A DNA stretch of 64,000 nt from Lysobacterales bacterium 15-68-25 (GCA_002279065.1 NCKB01000001.1:124001-188000), one strand, 5' to 3'; shown: positions 1 to 9,125, counted from the first letter of the stretch. The notes: a model not told the origin generated them from the sequence alone. Numbers and translations: made by a program.

Positions 1-9
1 TGGCCTCGT

Positions 10-813
10 ATGCTGGCGACTCCGCGTTCCCGATGCATCGCCTTGACCGCCGACACTCCTCCCTTGCCGCCGTGCAACGCCTGCCGTCCCGGCGAGGATC
101 TGCCGTTCGAATTCACCATGGCGTTCCAGCCGATCGTCGACGTGCGCGAACGCAAGGTGTTCGCCTACGAGGCGCTGATCCGCGGGCTGAAGGGCGAGGG
201 GGCAGAGACGATCCTGCCGCAGGTCACGGTGGACAACCGCTACGTGTTCGACCAGGCCTGCCGGGTCAAGGCGGTGGAGCTGGCCTCGCGGCTGGCGATG
301 CCGTGCTTCGTGAGCATCAATTTCCTGCCCAACGCGGTGTACCAGGCCGCCACCTGCATCCGCGCCACGCTGGAGGCCGCGCGGCGGTTCGGTTTTCCCA
401 CCGAGCGGCTGATCTTCGAGATCACCGAGAACGAGCAGCTGGTCGACAAGGAACACCTCAAGAGCATCATCCGCGAGTACAAGCGGCAGGGCTTCAAGAC
501 GGCCATCGACGACTTCGGTGCCGGCTATTCCGGCCTCAACCTACTGGCCGAATTCCAGCCGGACATCATCAAGCTGGACATGGCGCTGGTGCGCGCGATC
601 GATACCGACCCGGTGCGCCAGGCGATCGTGCGGGGCATCCTCGGCGTGTGCCAGGCGCTGCACATCGAGGTGATCGCCGAGGGCGTGGAGACCCGCGCCG
701 AATTCGCGCTGCTGCGCGAATTCGGCATCGGACTGTTCCAGGGCTTCCTGTTCGCCCGGCCGGGTTTCGAGCGCTTGTCCGACGTCGACTGGTCGGCGCT
801 CGACGCGAGCTGA
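10..813 (+). CDS. EAL-domain cyclic-di-GMP phosphodiesterase
   Basis: Predicted cytoplasmic phosphodiesterase that cleaves c-di-GMP to pGpG. The protein is almost only an EAL domain (about residues 33-255 of 267). The catalytic and metal residues are all visible: E54-A-L, N104 in SINFLPN, E137 in EITEN, D167/D168 in DDFGAGYSG, K188, E224 in EGVET and Q244 in QGFLFARP, so it should be active. The short N-terminus has a C-x2-C pair (C22, C25) but no recognisable sensor domain. The reading frame is open to the left edge, so the true start could lie outside the window; the ATG at 10 gives a plausible complete protein. It converges with pyrC, 10 bases away. Family sure; signal unknown. Confidence 0.9.
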   Translation: MLATPRSRCIALTADTPPLPPCNACRPGEDLPFEFTMAFQPIVDVRERKVFAYEALIRGLKGEGAETILPQVTVDNRYVFDQACRVKAVELASRLAMPCFVSINFLPNAVYQAATCIRATLEAARRFGFPTERLIFEITENEQLVDKEHLKSIIREYKRQGFKTAIDDFGAGYSGLNLLAEFQPDIIKLDMALVRAIDTDPVRQAIVRGILGVCQALHIEVIAEGVETRAEFALLREFGIGLFQGFLFARPGFERLSDVDWSALDAS

Positions 814-823
814 TCCGCTGCCC

Positions 824-1876
824 TCAGGCGGCGAATGCGTCCACGATCGACCACGCCACCTGGCCGCCGGCGCGCATCGGCACGCACACGCTCGACCCCA
901 GCGGCACGGTGTCCGGCACGGTCCAGGCGCGGCGTTCCAGCACCATGCGCGCGGTGTTGCGCGGCAGGCGATAGAAATCCGCGCCGTGGAAGCTGGCGAA
1001 GCCTTCCAGCCGGTCGAGCCGGCCGGCTTCCTCGAAGGCCTCGGCGTACAGCTCGATCGCAGCGTGCGCGGTGAAGATGCCGGCGCAGCCGCAGTCGGCC
1101 AGCTTGGCCTCGCGCGGATGCGGTGCGCTGTCGGTGCCGAGGAAGAAGCGCGCATCGCCGCCGGTCGCTGCGGCCAGCAGCGCCTGGCGGTGTTGTTCAC
1201 GCTTGAGCACCGGCGCGCAGTAGTGATGCGGGCGCACGCCGCCGTCGAACAGCGCGTTGCGGTTGAGCAGCAGGTGGTGGACGGTGATCGTGGCGGCCAC
1301 GTGCTTGTCCTGCGCCTGCACGAACTGCACCGCGTCGGCGGTGGTGATGTGCTCGAACACCACGCGCAGGTTCGGGAAGCGCGCGCGCAGCGGCACCATG
1401 TGCTGGTCGATGAAGGTCTTCTCGCGGTCGAACACGTCCACCGCCGGATCGGTCACCTCGCCGTGCACCAGCAGCGGCAGGTCGGCCTGCTCCATCGCTT
1501 CCAGTACCGGGTAGACGGTGGCCAGATCGGACACGCCGGCGGCCGAGTTGGTGGTGGCGCCCTGCGGGTAGAACTTCACCGCGAACACCTGGCCGCTGGC
1601 CTTGGCCGCGAAGATCTCCTCCGGCGTGGTCTGCCGCGTGAGGTACAGCGTCATCAGCGGTTCGAACGTCATGCCCGCGGGCACGGCGGCGAGAATGCGT
1701 TCGCGGTAGGCCAGCGCCTGCGCCACGGTGGCCACCGGCGGCTTGAGGTTGGGCATCACGATGGCGCGGGCGAAGCGCCGCGCGGTGTGGCCGATCACCG
1801 AGGCCAGCGCCTCGCCGTCGCGCAGGTGCAGGTGCCAGTCGTCGGGGCGGACGATGTCCAGTCGGTCCGTGCTCAT
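824..1876 (-). CDS. pyrC: Dihydroorotase (class II, PyrC)
   Basis: Catalyses reversible cyclisation of N-carbamoyl-aspartate to dihydroorotate, the third step of de novo pyrimidine synthesis, in the cytoplasm. At 350 aa it matches the Escherichia coli-type PyrC. The first metal motif H-L-H-L-R is at residues 16-20 ([10 protein letters not shown]). The bridging carboxylated lysine lies in [12 protein letters not shown], later histidine ligands in LVHGE and FEHITT, and the catalytic Asp in FLGTDSAPH. Nothing is broken. It stands alone: 75 bases separate its start from the end of the dab operon, and there is no other pyrimidine gene nearby. Confidence 0.96.
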   Translation of the reverse strand: MSTDRLDIVRPDDWHLHLRDGEALASVIGHTARRFARAIVMPNLKPPVATVAQALAYRERILAAVPAGMTFEPLMTLYLTRQTTPEEIFAAKASGQVFAVKFYPQGATTNSAAGVSDLATVYPVLEAMEQADLPLLVHGEVTDPAVDVFDREKTFIDQHMVPLRARFPNLRVVFEHITTADAVQFVQAQDKHVAATITVHHLLLNRNALFDGGVRPHHYCAPVLKREQHRQALLAAATGGDARFFLGTDSAPHPREAKLADCGCAGIFTAHAAIELYAEAFEEAGRLDRLEGFASFHGADFYRLPRNTARMVLERRAWTVPDTVPLGSSVCVPMRAGGQVAWSIVDAFAA

Positions 1877-1951
1877 GGGCCGTTCCTCTCGTGGATGGGG
1901 ATCAAAGACGCATAGTGTCCCGCGTCCGGGTGAAAAAGTCCGGTGGGTGCG

Positions 1952-2815
1952 TCAGGGGTTGCAGGCGTCGCAGTGCGCAGGGTCCGCCGGGCCGCCGTCG
2001 CGCGGGCTCCGTTCGAGGTGGCCGCAGCCGGCGCAGCGCCGCTCGTCGGCCAGCACCTGCCGGGTCGGTGCGCCGCACCAGCCGCAGGGCCGGCCGGGCA
2101 GGCGGGCGCTGATCACGAAGCCCGGCCGCGCGCAGGCCGGGCAGCGGCTGCGCCAGGCGCGCAGCAGATCCACGGTGGCGCGGCGGATGCAGCGCATGCG
2201 CTGCGGATTGCGGTGGGCGCGCATGTCGGTTTCCACCGAGGCCGCCTCACAGGCATCCAGTGCGCGGCGTACCGCGGCGACCAAGGTCCCGTCGTCGTGC
2301 GCGTCCTTGGCCAGCGCGACGGCGGGCGTGGGCTGGCCGCCCTCCATGCCCATCACGATCACGCCCTGGCGGGGAAAGCCGACGCGCGCGGCGAAGGCCC
2401 GCGCCGCGTCCACGTCCTCCACCCGCGCATGGGCGAAGTGCCGGGCCGGCGCCTCGTGGCGGCCGACCAGCTCCAGCCCGGTGGCGCGGTCGACCAGCAC
2501 CACCTGCTCGCTGCCCCAGGCCAGGAAGGGCACGTGCGGATGCGGCCCGAAGCTGCCCTCGCTGGCCAGTCCGAGCCGCGCTTCGGGGACGCGCTCAAAG
2601 CCGGTGCGGATCTTCGCCCGCGCCGTCTCCAGCGACGTGCTGGTGCGCGCGACGTCGCGGCTGAAGGTGCCGAAGCGGTCGGTGTCGAAGTCCTCCGGCA
2701 CCACCACCCGCACGCCGAGGAAGCGCGCCAGCAGCGGCGCGATCGCCCGCTCCTTGCCGTGCATGGTGGCCAGCACCGCGGTCTCGCCGCACAGCGAGGG
2801 CACCGCCTCGGCCAT
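1952..2815 (-). CDS. DUF6671-like protein with C-terminal zinc ribbons
   Basis: Last gene of the dab operon, 287 aa, function unknown; I place it with DUF6671-type proteins from memory. Residues 1-200 look like a mixed alpha/beta domain that opens with ATMHGKERAIAPLL. Residues 225-285 hold four C-x2-C pairs (225/228, 244/247, 261/264, 282/285), enough for two zinc sites. There is no signal peptide or membrane segment. The ATG at 2815 overlaps the stop of cysD (ATGA), so translation is probably coupled, and that overlap decides the start. Its place behind a CysD paralogue and a bicarbonate pump suggests a role in that system, but no reaction can be assigned. Confidence 0.7.
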   Translation of the reverse strand: MAEAVPSLCGETAVLATMHGKERAIAPLLARFLGVRVVVPEDFDTDRFGTFSRDVARTSTSLETARAKIRTGFERVPEARLGLASEGSFGPHPHVPFLAWGSEQVVLVDRATGLELVGRHEAPARHFAHARVEDVDAARAFAARVGFPRQGVIVMGMEGGQPTPAVALAKDAHDDGTLVAAVRRALDACEAASVETDMRAHRNPQRMRCIRRATVDLLRAWRSRCPACARPGFVISARLPGRPCGWCGAPTRQVLADERRCAGCGHLERSPRDGGPADPAHCDACNP

Positions 2816-3735
2816 CAGAAGTAGCCTTCGAGCTTCTGCTGCTCGAGGCTGCCGCCACCTTCGCGATCGGCCAGCCGGCCCTGGCGCTCCGAGCCGCTGG
2901 CGCGCGCGGTCTCGGCGATCACCGCGCGCAGGTCGCGCGCGTCCGAGGCGATCGCTCCGGTCACTGGCCAGCAGCCGAGCGTGCGGAAGCGCACCGGGCG
3001 GTGCGTGACGGTCTCGCCCGGTGCCAGGCGCATCCGCGCCGGGTCGTCCACCACCAGCACGCCGCCGTCGCGCTCGACCACCGGGCGCGACGCGGCGAAG
3101 TACAGCGGCGCCAGCGCCAGTTCGCGGCGCAGCGCGTAGCACCAGATGTCCAGCTCGGTCCAGTTGGACAGCGGGTAGGCACGCAGCGACTGCCCCGGCG
3201 CCAGCCGCGTGTTGTAGAGATTCCACAGCTCCGGCCGCTGCTGGCGCGGGTTCCAGGCGTGGGTGGCGCTGCGCACCGAGAACACGCGCTCCTTGGCGCG
3301 GGTGCGCTCCTCGTCGCGGCGCGCGCCGCCGAACACCACGTCGTGCCGGCCGCGGTCCAGCGCCTGCTTCAGCGCGTCGGTGCGCATCGCGGTGGTGTAG
3401 ACCTCGCCGTGGTCGAACGGGTTGATGCCCGCGGCGCGCCCGGCCTCGTTGGCGTAGACGTGCAGCTCGAAGCGGTGCGCCCGCGCGAACGCGTCGCGAA
3501 ACGCCAGCAGTTCGCGGAATTCCCAAGTGGAGTCGACGTGCAGCAGCGGCATCGGCGGCGGCGCGGGATGAAACGCGCACACCGCGAGGTGGGCCAGCAC
3601 GGTGGAATCCTTGCCGGCGGAGAACAGCAGTACCGGGCGCTGGGCCTGCGCCACGCCCTCGCGCAGGATGTGGATCGCCTCGTTCTCCAGCGCGTCGAGG
3701 TGGCCGCCCAGCCGGCGCGCGCCGGCCGGATTCAC
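2815..3735 (-). CDS. cysD: CysD-like ATP sulfurylase small subunit without CysN
   Basis: Full-length CysD paralogue (306 aa). CysD normally works with the GTPase CysN to make adenosine-5'-phosphosulfate from ATP and sulfate. The PP-loop S-A-G-K-D-S (residues 39-44) is intact, and the CysD hallmarks LLHVDSTWEFRE, RTLGCWPVTGAI and the C-terminal GYF are all present. The start is GTG at 3735, chosen because it overlaps the dabA stop (GTGA) and gives the usual CysD length. It sits between dabA and a DUF6671-like gene, each junction overlapping by 4 bases. No cysN, cysC or other sulfate gene is in the window, so it may use a CysN encoded elsewhere or do an unrelated adenylation. Confidence 0.9.
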   Translation of the reverse strand: MNPAGARRLGGHLDALENEAIHILREGVAQAQRPVLLFSAGKDSTVLAHLAVCAFHPAPPPMPLLHVDSTWEFRELLAFRDAFARAHRFELHVYANEAGRAAGINPFDHGEVYTTAMRTDALKQALDRGRHDVVFGGARRDEERTRAKERVFSVRSATHAWNPRQQRPELWNLYNTRLAPGQSLRAYPLSNWTELDIWCYALRRELALAPLYFAASRPVVERDGGVLVVDDPARMRLAPGETVTHRPVRFRTLGCWPVTGAIASDARDLRAVIAETARASGSERQGRLADREGGGSLEQQKLEGYF

Positions 3736-6182
3736 GCGAAGCGTTCCCAGCGGCTGTCGGCGCCGCGGCGCCACAGACCCTCGCCGCCGGGCGGCAGCGC
3801 GAACAGGTGCAGCCAGCCGTGATCGACCAGTTCGCGCACGCCGGCCTGCTTCGCCAGCACGCGCTCGATCGCCTCGGTGGGCGCGGCCAGCACCGCGGTG
3901 AGCCGGCGCGGTTCGTGCACCAGCGCGGTGCCGTCGGAGACCGACTGCCAGGGCAGGCCGCTGCGCAGGTGGCCGCCGGCGCCCTCCATCACGCCGACGC
4001 CGGCGACTACGTTGTGCAGGGTCTTGTTGCCGCTGCCGAACGCGTCGTTGTCCACGCTGGAGGCGTAGTACTGCAGGTTGATCCAGCTGGCGACCACCAT
4101 CGGTGCGCTCATGATCTGCTCCAGCACGCGGCCATCCGGATCCTGCGCCCAGGTGTAGCTGTGCAGGAACACGCGGCCCCCGAGGTCGAGCGCACGGGTG
4201 GCCTCGCGCGGCGCGGCGATGAAGGCGGCGCAGCCGGCCAGGCCCCATTCCGGTCGCGGCTGGCTCCAGTCCTGGCTGCGCGCGAGCAGGGCACGCAGGC
4301 CCTCGGGCGAGGCGTCCAGCCCCAGCCGGGCGGCGCGCTCGGTGCGGGTGCGCGCGCCGGCTTCGGCCAGCGCCTGCTCGAGGCGGTCGAGGTCGTCGGC
4401 GTGGCTGGCCGGCACGTCGTCGCGGTCGTACAGGATGAGCGCGTCGGTAGTGGTGTCGTGCAGGCCGGCCACGAACACGGTGTCGGCGGGAATCGCGATG
4501 CCGCGGGTTGCGAGGCCCTCGCGCACTGCCGCGTCGTTGAGCACGCGCGCGGCTAGCCGGGCATTCGCTTCGCCGCTGTGGCCGCCGCAGGCGCCGCAGT
4601 CCAGCCCGCTGGCGTAGGGGTTGTTGGTGCTGCTGGCGCCGTGGCCGGCGAGCAGCACCAGCCGTGCGAAGCGGTCGGTGAGCGACATGCCGCGCAGCAG
4701 GTTGGTCGCCAGGTCCAGCCGGACCTCCGGCGGCGGCAGCGTGGCTTCCATGTCGTCGCGGCAGCGGCCACGCGGCGAATGCCTGGCCAGCCCGAAGCCG
4801 TCCAGCAGCAGGCGTGCGGCGTAGACCAGGCCCAGGCTCTCGACGAAGGCGAACGAGGCCACCGCCGCGCGCTTGAACGCCTGCCAGCCGGCGGCGCGCA
4901 GGTTGCGCGTGCGCTGCTGCGCGAGTCGCGTCGCGCGGTCGCTGTCGGAGCTGCGCTTGGGCTGTTCGTGCACGGTCAGCGGCGGCGCGAGCAACGCCGG
5001 GCACTGCGCGCGGCCGGTGTCGTGGCCGAACGGGACGTAGCTCACCGGCATGCCGAAGAAGCCGGCGAAGCCCAGCGTCTCGGCGCCGGGCAGGCTGCCT
5101 TCCAGCGCGCGGCGGAACACTTCGGAGCGCACGTCGATGCAGAACGCCGCCTGCACCGGCGCGCGCGGCGCGGGCTCGGTCGCTGGCGCGCGGGTCGCCA
5201 CCAGCTTCGCGGCCAGCGGGCGCTGCCAGGCGATCTCGTAGGCATGCTGGACGATCTCGTCGACCACGAAGGCGCGCAGCCGGCGCGGATCGCGGCCGTG
5301 TTCGACGAACCGTTCGCGGGCACCGGCCCAGGCCGCGGCGAGCCGCGGGCCACCGAGGCGCAGCGCCAGCAGCTCCCACGCCAGCCGCACGGCGAGCAGT
5401 TCGGCCAGCTCGCTGCCGGCTTCGCCGCGCAGCTCGTCCTGCCAGTCGCGGTAGCGCGCGTGGCCGGCCCAGCCGCCGAGCGTCGCCAGCAGGCGCTGGA
5501 AGTAGAGCGGCAGGCCCGGCGCCGGCAGCGCCAGCGCGGTGGCCGCTTCGGCGATCAGCGCGTCGGCGTCCGCCGGCAGCGCGCGCACCGCGGCGCGGAA
5601 GCCCGACCAGCCCTCGATCTCGGGGCGCCGGTCGCGCTGTGCCTGCTCGCGCCACGCCGCATACGGGCGCAGTCCGCGCCAGGGCGAGGCCCACATCGCC
5701 TGGCCCTGGTCGTAGTGCGAGGCCGCCCACTGCGCGAGCTGGGCGTCGGCCAGCGCTTCGTCGTCGCGCCGGTGGACCGTTGCGGCCAGCGACAGCACCG
5801 TGGGCAACGCATCGCCGGCGGGGTCGTGCGGTCCGGCGAGGTGGCGCTTGAGCTCGGCCACGTCGGCCGGGCGGTGCGGGCCGGGTGCGGCCTGGCGCAG
5901 CGCCTCGGCGAGGTCGGCGTCGGTGATCTCGCCGCGGGCGATTGCCTCGGCGTGGACGCGCCGCGCTGGCGTCACGCGGGCGCCCTCGGTGGCGGCGACC
6001 CGCTGCGCCGCTTCGGCGAACGGCAGGTCGGTGAGGCCGAGGAAGGGGTTCACCGCGACGAAGTGGGCGAGCGGCCACAGCGGGGCGACCCGGCGGCAGG
6101 CCTGCACGACGGCGGCCTGGAGTGTCGGCGTCGCGGCGGCCGGGGCGGCGTCTTGTTCGGCAGGGCGCAGGACGGCGTTCAT
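3732..6182 (-). CDS. dabA: DabA, zinc subunit of the DAB inorganic-carbon pump (DUF2309)
   Basis: DUF2309/PF10070 protein of 816 aa. DabA forms with DabB the membrane complex 'DABs accumulate bicarbonate', thought to hydrate CO2 vectorially to bicarbonate using the cation gradient. DabA resembles a beta-carbonic anhydrase at its active site. The expected ligands are visible: C348-x-D350 in FCIDVRSEVFRR, then H514 and C529, with the His-to-Cys spacing of 15 that I recall from Halothiobacillus DabA (H524/C539). The site therefore looks complete. The ATG at 6182 overlaps the dabB stop (ATGA), and the end overlaps the GTG of cysD. Assignment is firm; the physiological role in this presumably heterotrophic host is inference. 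Confidence 0.95.
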   Translation of the reverse strand: MNAVLRPAEQDAAPAAATPTLQAAVVQACRRVAPLWPLAHFVAVNPFLGLTDLPFAEAAQRVAATEGARVTPARRVHAEAIARGEITDADLAEALRQAAPGPHRPADVAELKRHLAGPHDPAGDALPTVLSLAATVHRRDDEALADAQLAQWAASHYDQGQAMWASPWRGLRPYAAWREQAQRDRRPEIEGWSGFRAAVRALPADADALIAEAATALALPAPGLPLYFQRLLATLGGWAGHARYRDWQDELRGEAGSELAELLAVRLAWELLALRLGGPRLAAAWAGARERFVEHGRDPRRLRAFVVDEIVQHAYEIAWQRPLAAKLVATRAPATEPAPRAPVQAAFCIDVRSEVFRRALEGSLPGAETLGFAGFFGMPVSYVPFGHDTGRAQCPALLAPPLTVHEQPKRSSDSDRATRLAQQRTRNLRAAGWQAFKRAAVASFAFVESLGLVYAARLLLDGFGLARHSPRGRCRDDMEATLPPPEVRLDLATNLLRGMSLTDRFARLVLLAGHGASSTNNPYASGLDCGACGGHSGEANARLAARVLNDAAVREGLATRGIAIPADTVFVAGLHDTTTDALILYDRDDVPASHADDLDRLEQALAEAGARTRTERAARLGLDASPEGLRALLARSQDWSQPRPEWGLAGCAAFIAAPREATRALDLGGRVFLHSYTWAQDPDGRVLEQIMSAPMVVASWINLQYYASSVDNDAFGSGNKTLHNVVAGVGVMEGAGGHLRSGLPWQSVSDGTALVHEPRRLTAVLAAPTEAIERVLAKQAGVRELVDHGWLHLFALPPGGEGLWRRGADSRWERFA

Positions 6183-7756
6183 CGACGGGCCTCCACGGCG
6201 GGGACAGGGGGAGTGGACATGCGGTTCTCCAGGCGATGCCACAGGAAGGCATCGATGTAGAGGCCCTGCGCGAGATGCACGTAGGCGGTCCGCCATCCGC
6301 GGCGCGCCTGCAGCGTCTCGGGCATCAGCTGCACCAGCGCGATGGCGGCGAAGGCCAGCAGGGTCGGGCCGAGGATCGCCCAGGCGATCCAGGTCGCCGC
6401 CGGGGCCGCTGGCACACTGCCGGCCAGCGCGGCGCCGGCGACCGCGTGCAGTACGGCGTAGGCGAGCATGGCGAAGGCGGCGAGCACGAGTCCGCGCACG
6501 AGGTTGGCGGCCGGCTGCCGTGCCGGCGTGGCGCGTGCCAGCAGCATGCCGGCGCCGATCGCCAGCAGCAGGCCGAGCGCGCCGATCGCGGCGGGCTCGC
6601 CGTCGATGCGGTCCATCAGCGGGCGCAGCGCGAGGTAGAGCACGATCGCCAGCACCGGACCGAGCGCCCGCGCCGGACCGCCCGCGGCCGGCGCGGCAGC
6701 GCGGCGGCGGGCCACGGCATCCACCGCGGTGCCGGAGGCGAGGAAGCCGTGTGCCTTGTAGAACGAGTGGGCCAGCAGGTGCAGCAGCGCCAGCGGGAAG
6801 GCGCCCAGGCCGCACTCGAGCAGCATCAGGCCCATCTGCGCGATGGTCGACCAGGCCAGCGAGGCCTTGATGCTGGTCTGGGTCAGCATCACCAGCGAGC
6901 CGTAGACCGCGGTGATCGCGCCGATCGCGGCCAGCAGGTGCATCGCCGCGGGCACCGCCACCAGCACCTCGGCGAAGCGGATCGCCAGGAAACCGCCGCC
7001 GTTGATGATGCCGGCGTGCAGCAGCGCCGAGACCGGCGTGGGCGTGTCGATGATGTCCGGCAGCCAGCCGTGGGCGGGGAACTGCGCCGACTTCAGCGCG
7101 GCCGCGATCACCAGCAGCACCGCAGCCGCCGGCAACGCCGCACCGGCCTGCGCGCTGTCGCGCACCTGCGCCAGCACCGTGGCGAGGTCGGCGCTGCGGC
7201 AGGTCCAGGCGAGCAGGGCGAACGCGCCGAGCAGGCAGGCGTCGCCGAGGCGGGCGACGATGAACTTGCGGCCGGCCGCGCGCACCGCGGCGGCGCGCTC
7301 CGGGTAGAACAGCAGCAGCCGGTGCAGCGCCAGGCTGGTGGCGATCCACGCGGCGGCCAGCAGCGCGAGGTTGCCGGCCAGTACCAGGGTCATCACCGCG
7401 GCCAGGGTCAGGCACAGCTCGGCGGCGAACAGGCCGCGGCGCGGATCGCCATCGAGGTAGTTGCGGCTGTAGCGCAGCACGATCGTCCCGATGAACGCCA
7501 CCAGCAGGAACAGGCTGCTGCCCAGTGCGTCCAGCCGCACGGTGAGGCCCGCGCCGTGCCAGTCGACCAGCGAGGCGGACTGCGGCCCGCGCATCACCGC
7601 CAGCACCAGCGCAGCCAGGGCCAGCAGCAGCGAGATCGCAGCGGCCGCCTGGATCGCCGCCCACGATGTGCGTCGGCGCCCGGCGGCATCGCCCATCGCC
7701 ACCAGCGCGGCGAGGACGAGCGAGGCAGGGGCGAGCAGCACGGTCAGGACGGGCAT
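6179..7756 (-). CDS. dabB: DabB, membrane subunit of the DAB pump (proton-conducting transporter family)
   Basis: Integral membrane protein of 525 aa, related to the NuoL/MrpA ion-conducting subunits (PF00361), with about a dozen hydrophobic segments from the N-terminus on. Family signatures are SAQFPAHGWLPDIIDTPTPVSALLHAGIIN (split here as SAQFPAHGWLP and PVSALLHAG), the conserved lysine in TQTSIKASLAWSTIAQMG, and HSFYKAHGFL. In DAB complexes this subunit couples ion flow to DabA. It is first in the operon, and its ATG lies 102 bases from the divergent LysR gene. NADH-dehydrogenase subunits look similar, but immediate coupling to dabA settles the call. Confidence 0.93.
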   Translation of the reverse strand: MPVLTVLLAPASLVLAALVAMGDAAGRRRTSWAAIQAAAAISLLLALAALVLAVMRGPQSASLVDWHGAGLTVRLDALGSSLFLLVAFIGTIVLRYSRNYLDGDPRRGLFAAELCLTLAAVMTLVLAGNLALLAAAWIATSLALHRLLLFYPERAAAVRAAGRKFIVARLGDACLLGAFALLAWTCRSADLATVLAQVRDSAQAGAALPAAAVLLVIAAALKSAQFPAHGWLPDIIDTPTPVSALLHAGIINGGGFLAIRFAEVLVAVPAAMHLLAAIGAITAVYGSLVMLTQTSIKASLAWSTIAQMGLMLLECGLGAFPLALLHLLAHSFYKAHGFLASGTAVDAVARRRAAAPAAGGPARALGPVLAIVLYLALRPLMDRIDGEPAAIGALGLLLAIGAGMLLARATPARQPAANLVRGLVLAAFAMLAYAVLHAVAGAALAGSVPAAPAATWIAWAILGPTLLAFAAIALVQLMPETLQARRGWRTAYVHLAQGLYIDAFLWHRLENRMSTPPVPAVEARR

Positions 7757-7803
7757 CGAAGGTTCCGGGGTGGGGAAGGCCGGCGGAACCTTAACGGAGC
7801 ACG

Positions 7804-7839
7804 TTCATTCCATAAAATTCATAATATGAAGCGCATGAA
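7804..7839. promoter_or_regulatory. AT-rich divergent control region with LysR-type palindrome
   Basis: Between the divergent dabB and LysR genes is a strikingly AT-rich island. It contains TTCATAATATGAA at 7818-7830, a perfect inverted repeat around a central A that fits the T-N11-A LysR box. Outer half-sites TTCAT (7804-7808) and ATGAA (7835-7839) flank it. Established LysR regulators bind such boxes in divergent promoters; that this one does so is inference. Confidence 0.65.
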
Positions 7840-7858
7840 TATATAAAAGAGAACGATC

Positions 7859-8761
7859 ATGGCTGCGCTCAACTACAACCACCTGCGCTATTTCTGGGCT
7901 GTCGCCCACGAGGGGAACCTCACCCGCACCGCCGAGAAGCTGCACGTGTCGCAGTCGGCGCTGTCGATCCAGATCCGCAAGCTGGAAGAGCAGCTCGGCC
8001 ACGCGCTGTTCGACCGCAACGGCAAGCAGCTGCTGCTGACCGAGGCCGGGCGGATCGCGCTCGAGCATGCCGACACCATCTTCAGCGCGGGCGGCGAACT
8101 GCTGAGCACCCTCGGCAACCGCCCCGGCGCACGCCGGCAGATCCTGCGCGTGGGCGCGCTGGCCACGCTGTCGCGCAATTTCCAGATGGCGTTCCTGCGC
8201 CCGCTGCTGGCGCGCGAGGACGTGGAGCTGGTGCTGCGCTCGGGCACCACCGCCGAGCTGCTGCGCGCGCTGGAATCGCACCGTCTCGATGTCGTGCTGA
8301 TCAACCTGCCGCCGGCGCACGACGCGGACACGCCGTGGATCTCCCATCCGATCGCCGAGCAGCCGGTGAGCCTGATCGGCACGCCGGCGCACGCCGGGCG
8401 CGGGCTGGCGCTGAAGGAGCTGCTGGCGCGCGAGCCGCTGGTGCTGCCCACCCTGGAAAGCAGCATCCGCATCGGTTTCGACGCCCTGGCCGACCGCCTC
8501 GGCGTGCGTGTGCGCATCGCCGCCGAGGTCGAGGACATGGCGATGATGCGCCTGCTCGCCCGCGAGGGTACCGGGCTGGCGGTGGTGCCGCCGATCGTGG
8601 TGCGCGACGAGCTGGCCAGCGGCAGCCTGGTGGAGCTGGCGCAGTTGCCGGAGCTGAGCGAAACCTTCGTCGCGGTGACCCTGTCGCGCCGCTTCCCCAA
8701 TCCGCTGGCGCGCGAGCTGATCGCCTCGTTCGCGCCGACCGCGCACGATCCGTCCGGATGA
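7859..8761 (+). CDS. LysR-family regulator, likely of the dab operon
   Basis: Typical 300-aa LysR transcription factor. The N-terminal winged helix-turn-helix (about residues 5-64) reads NLTRTAEKLHVSQSALSIQIRKLE, split here as AEKLHVSQSALS and IRKLEEQLG. It is followed by a periplasmic-binding-protein-like effector domain (about 92-295). It starts with an ATG after an AGAGAA ribosome-binding site and is divergent from dabB, the classic arrangement in which the regulator controls its neighbour. The HTH and LNYNHLRYFWAVAHEGN opening resemble NhaR-like members. The effector is unknown; inorganic carbon or pH would be natural guesses. A palindrome that fits its operator lies immediately upstream. 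Confidence 0.88.
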   Translation: MAALNYNHLRYFWAVAHEGNLTRTAEKLHVSQSALSIQIRKLEEQLGHALFDRNGKQLLLTEAGRIALEHADTIFSAGGELLSTLGNRPGARRQILRVGALATLSRNFQMAFLRPLLAREDVELVLRSGTTAELLRALESHRLDVVLINLPPAHDADTPWISHPIAEQPVSLIGTPAHAGRGLALKELLAREPLVLPTLESSIRIGFDALADRLGVRVRIAAEVEDMAMMRLLAREGTGLAVVPPIVVRDELASGSLVELAQLPELSETFVAVTLSRRFPNPLARELIASFAPTAHDPSG

Positions 8762-9096
8762 GCCCCCCGGGACCCTGCATCCGGTGATCCGGGCCGTGCA
8801 TCCAATCACCCCTGCCATGGCGTAACGACAACGCCGATGCAGCCCGGTCCGGGATCCCGCGTCCCCCTCCTCCCGCCCTTCCGGTCCGGGCTGCGCCGGT
8901 TTCTCGCTGACCATTTGCGGCCTGTCGACGTCGATGCGGCGATCCGCGCCGAGGCATTCGCCGTGATGCCGACGATGTCGTCCCCGCCATAGCGGTCACC
9001 CTCCTGCCGCCACGCGCCGCGCATGCCACCCGTCTCGCGAGGGCCCGGCGCGCGGTGCGATCGCTGCCATGGGCGATCGATTCGACCTGGTGCGCG
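8762..9096. other. Intergenic stretch without recognisable gene
   Basis: About 335 bases between the LysR gene and the terminator of the small DUF1328 gene. Open frames on either strand are Arg/Pro-rich and resemble no family, with no good ribosome-binding site. I see no RNA structure or repeat here. Confidence 0.5.
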
Positions 9097-9125
9097 AAAA
9101 AGGGTGGCGTCGATCGACGCCACCC
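9097..9125 (-). terminator. Rho-independent terminator after the DUF1328 gene
   Basis: A perfect 24-base palindrome at 9102-9125 (arms GGGTGGCGTCGA and TCGACGCCACCC) is followed, reading the minus strand, by five T residues (9097-9101). It lies 27 bases after the stop of the DUF1328 gene. Confidence 0.8.
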
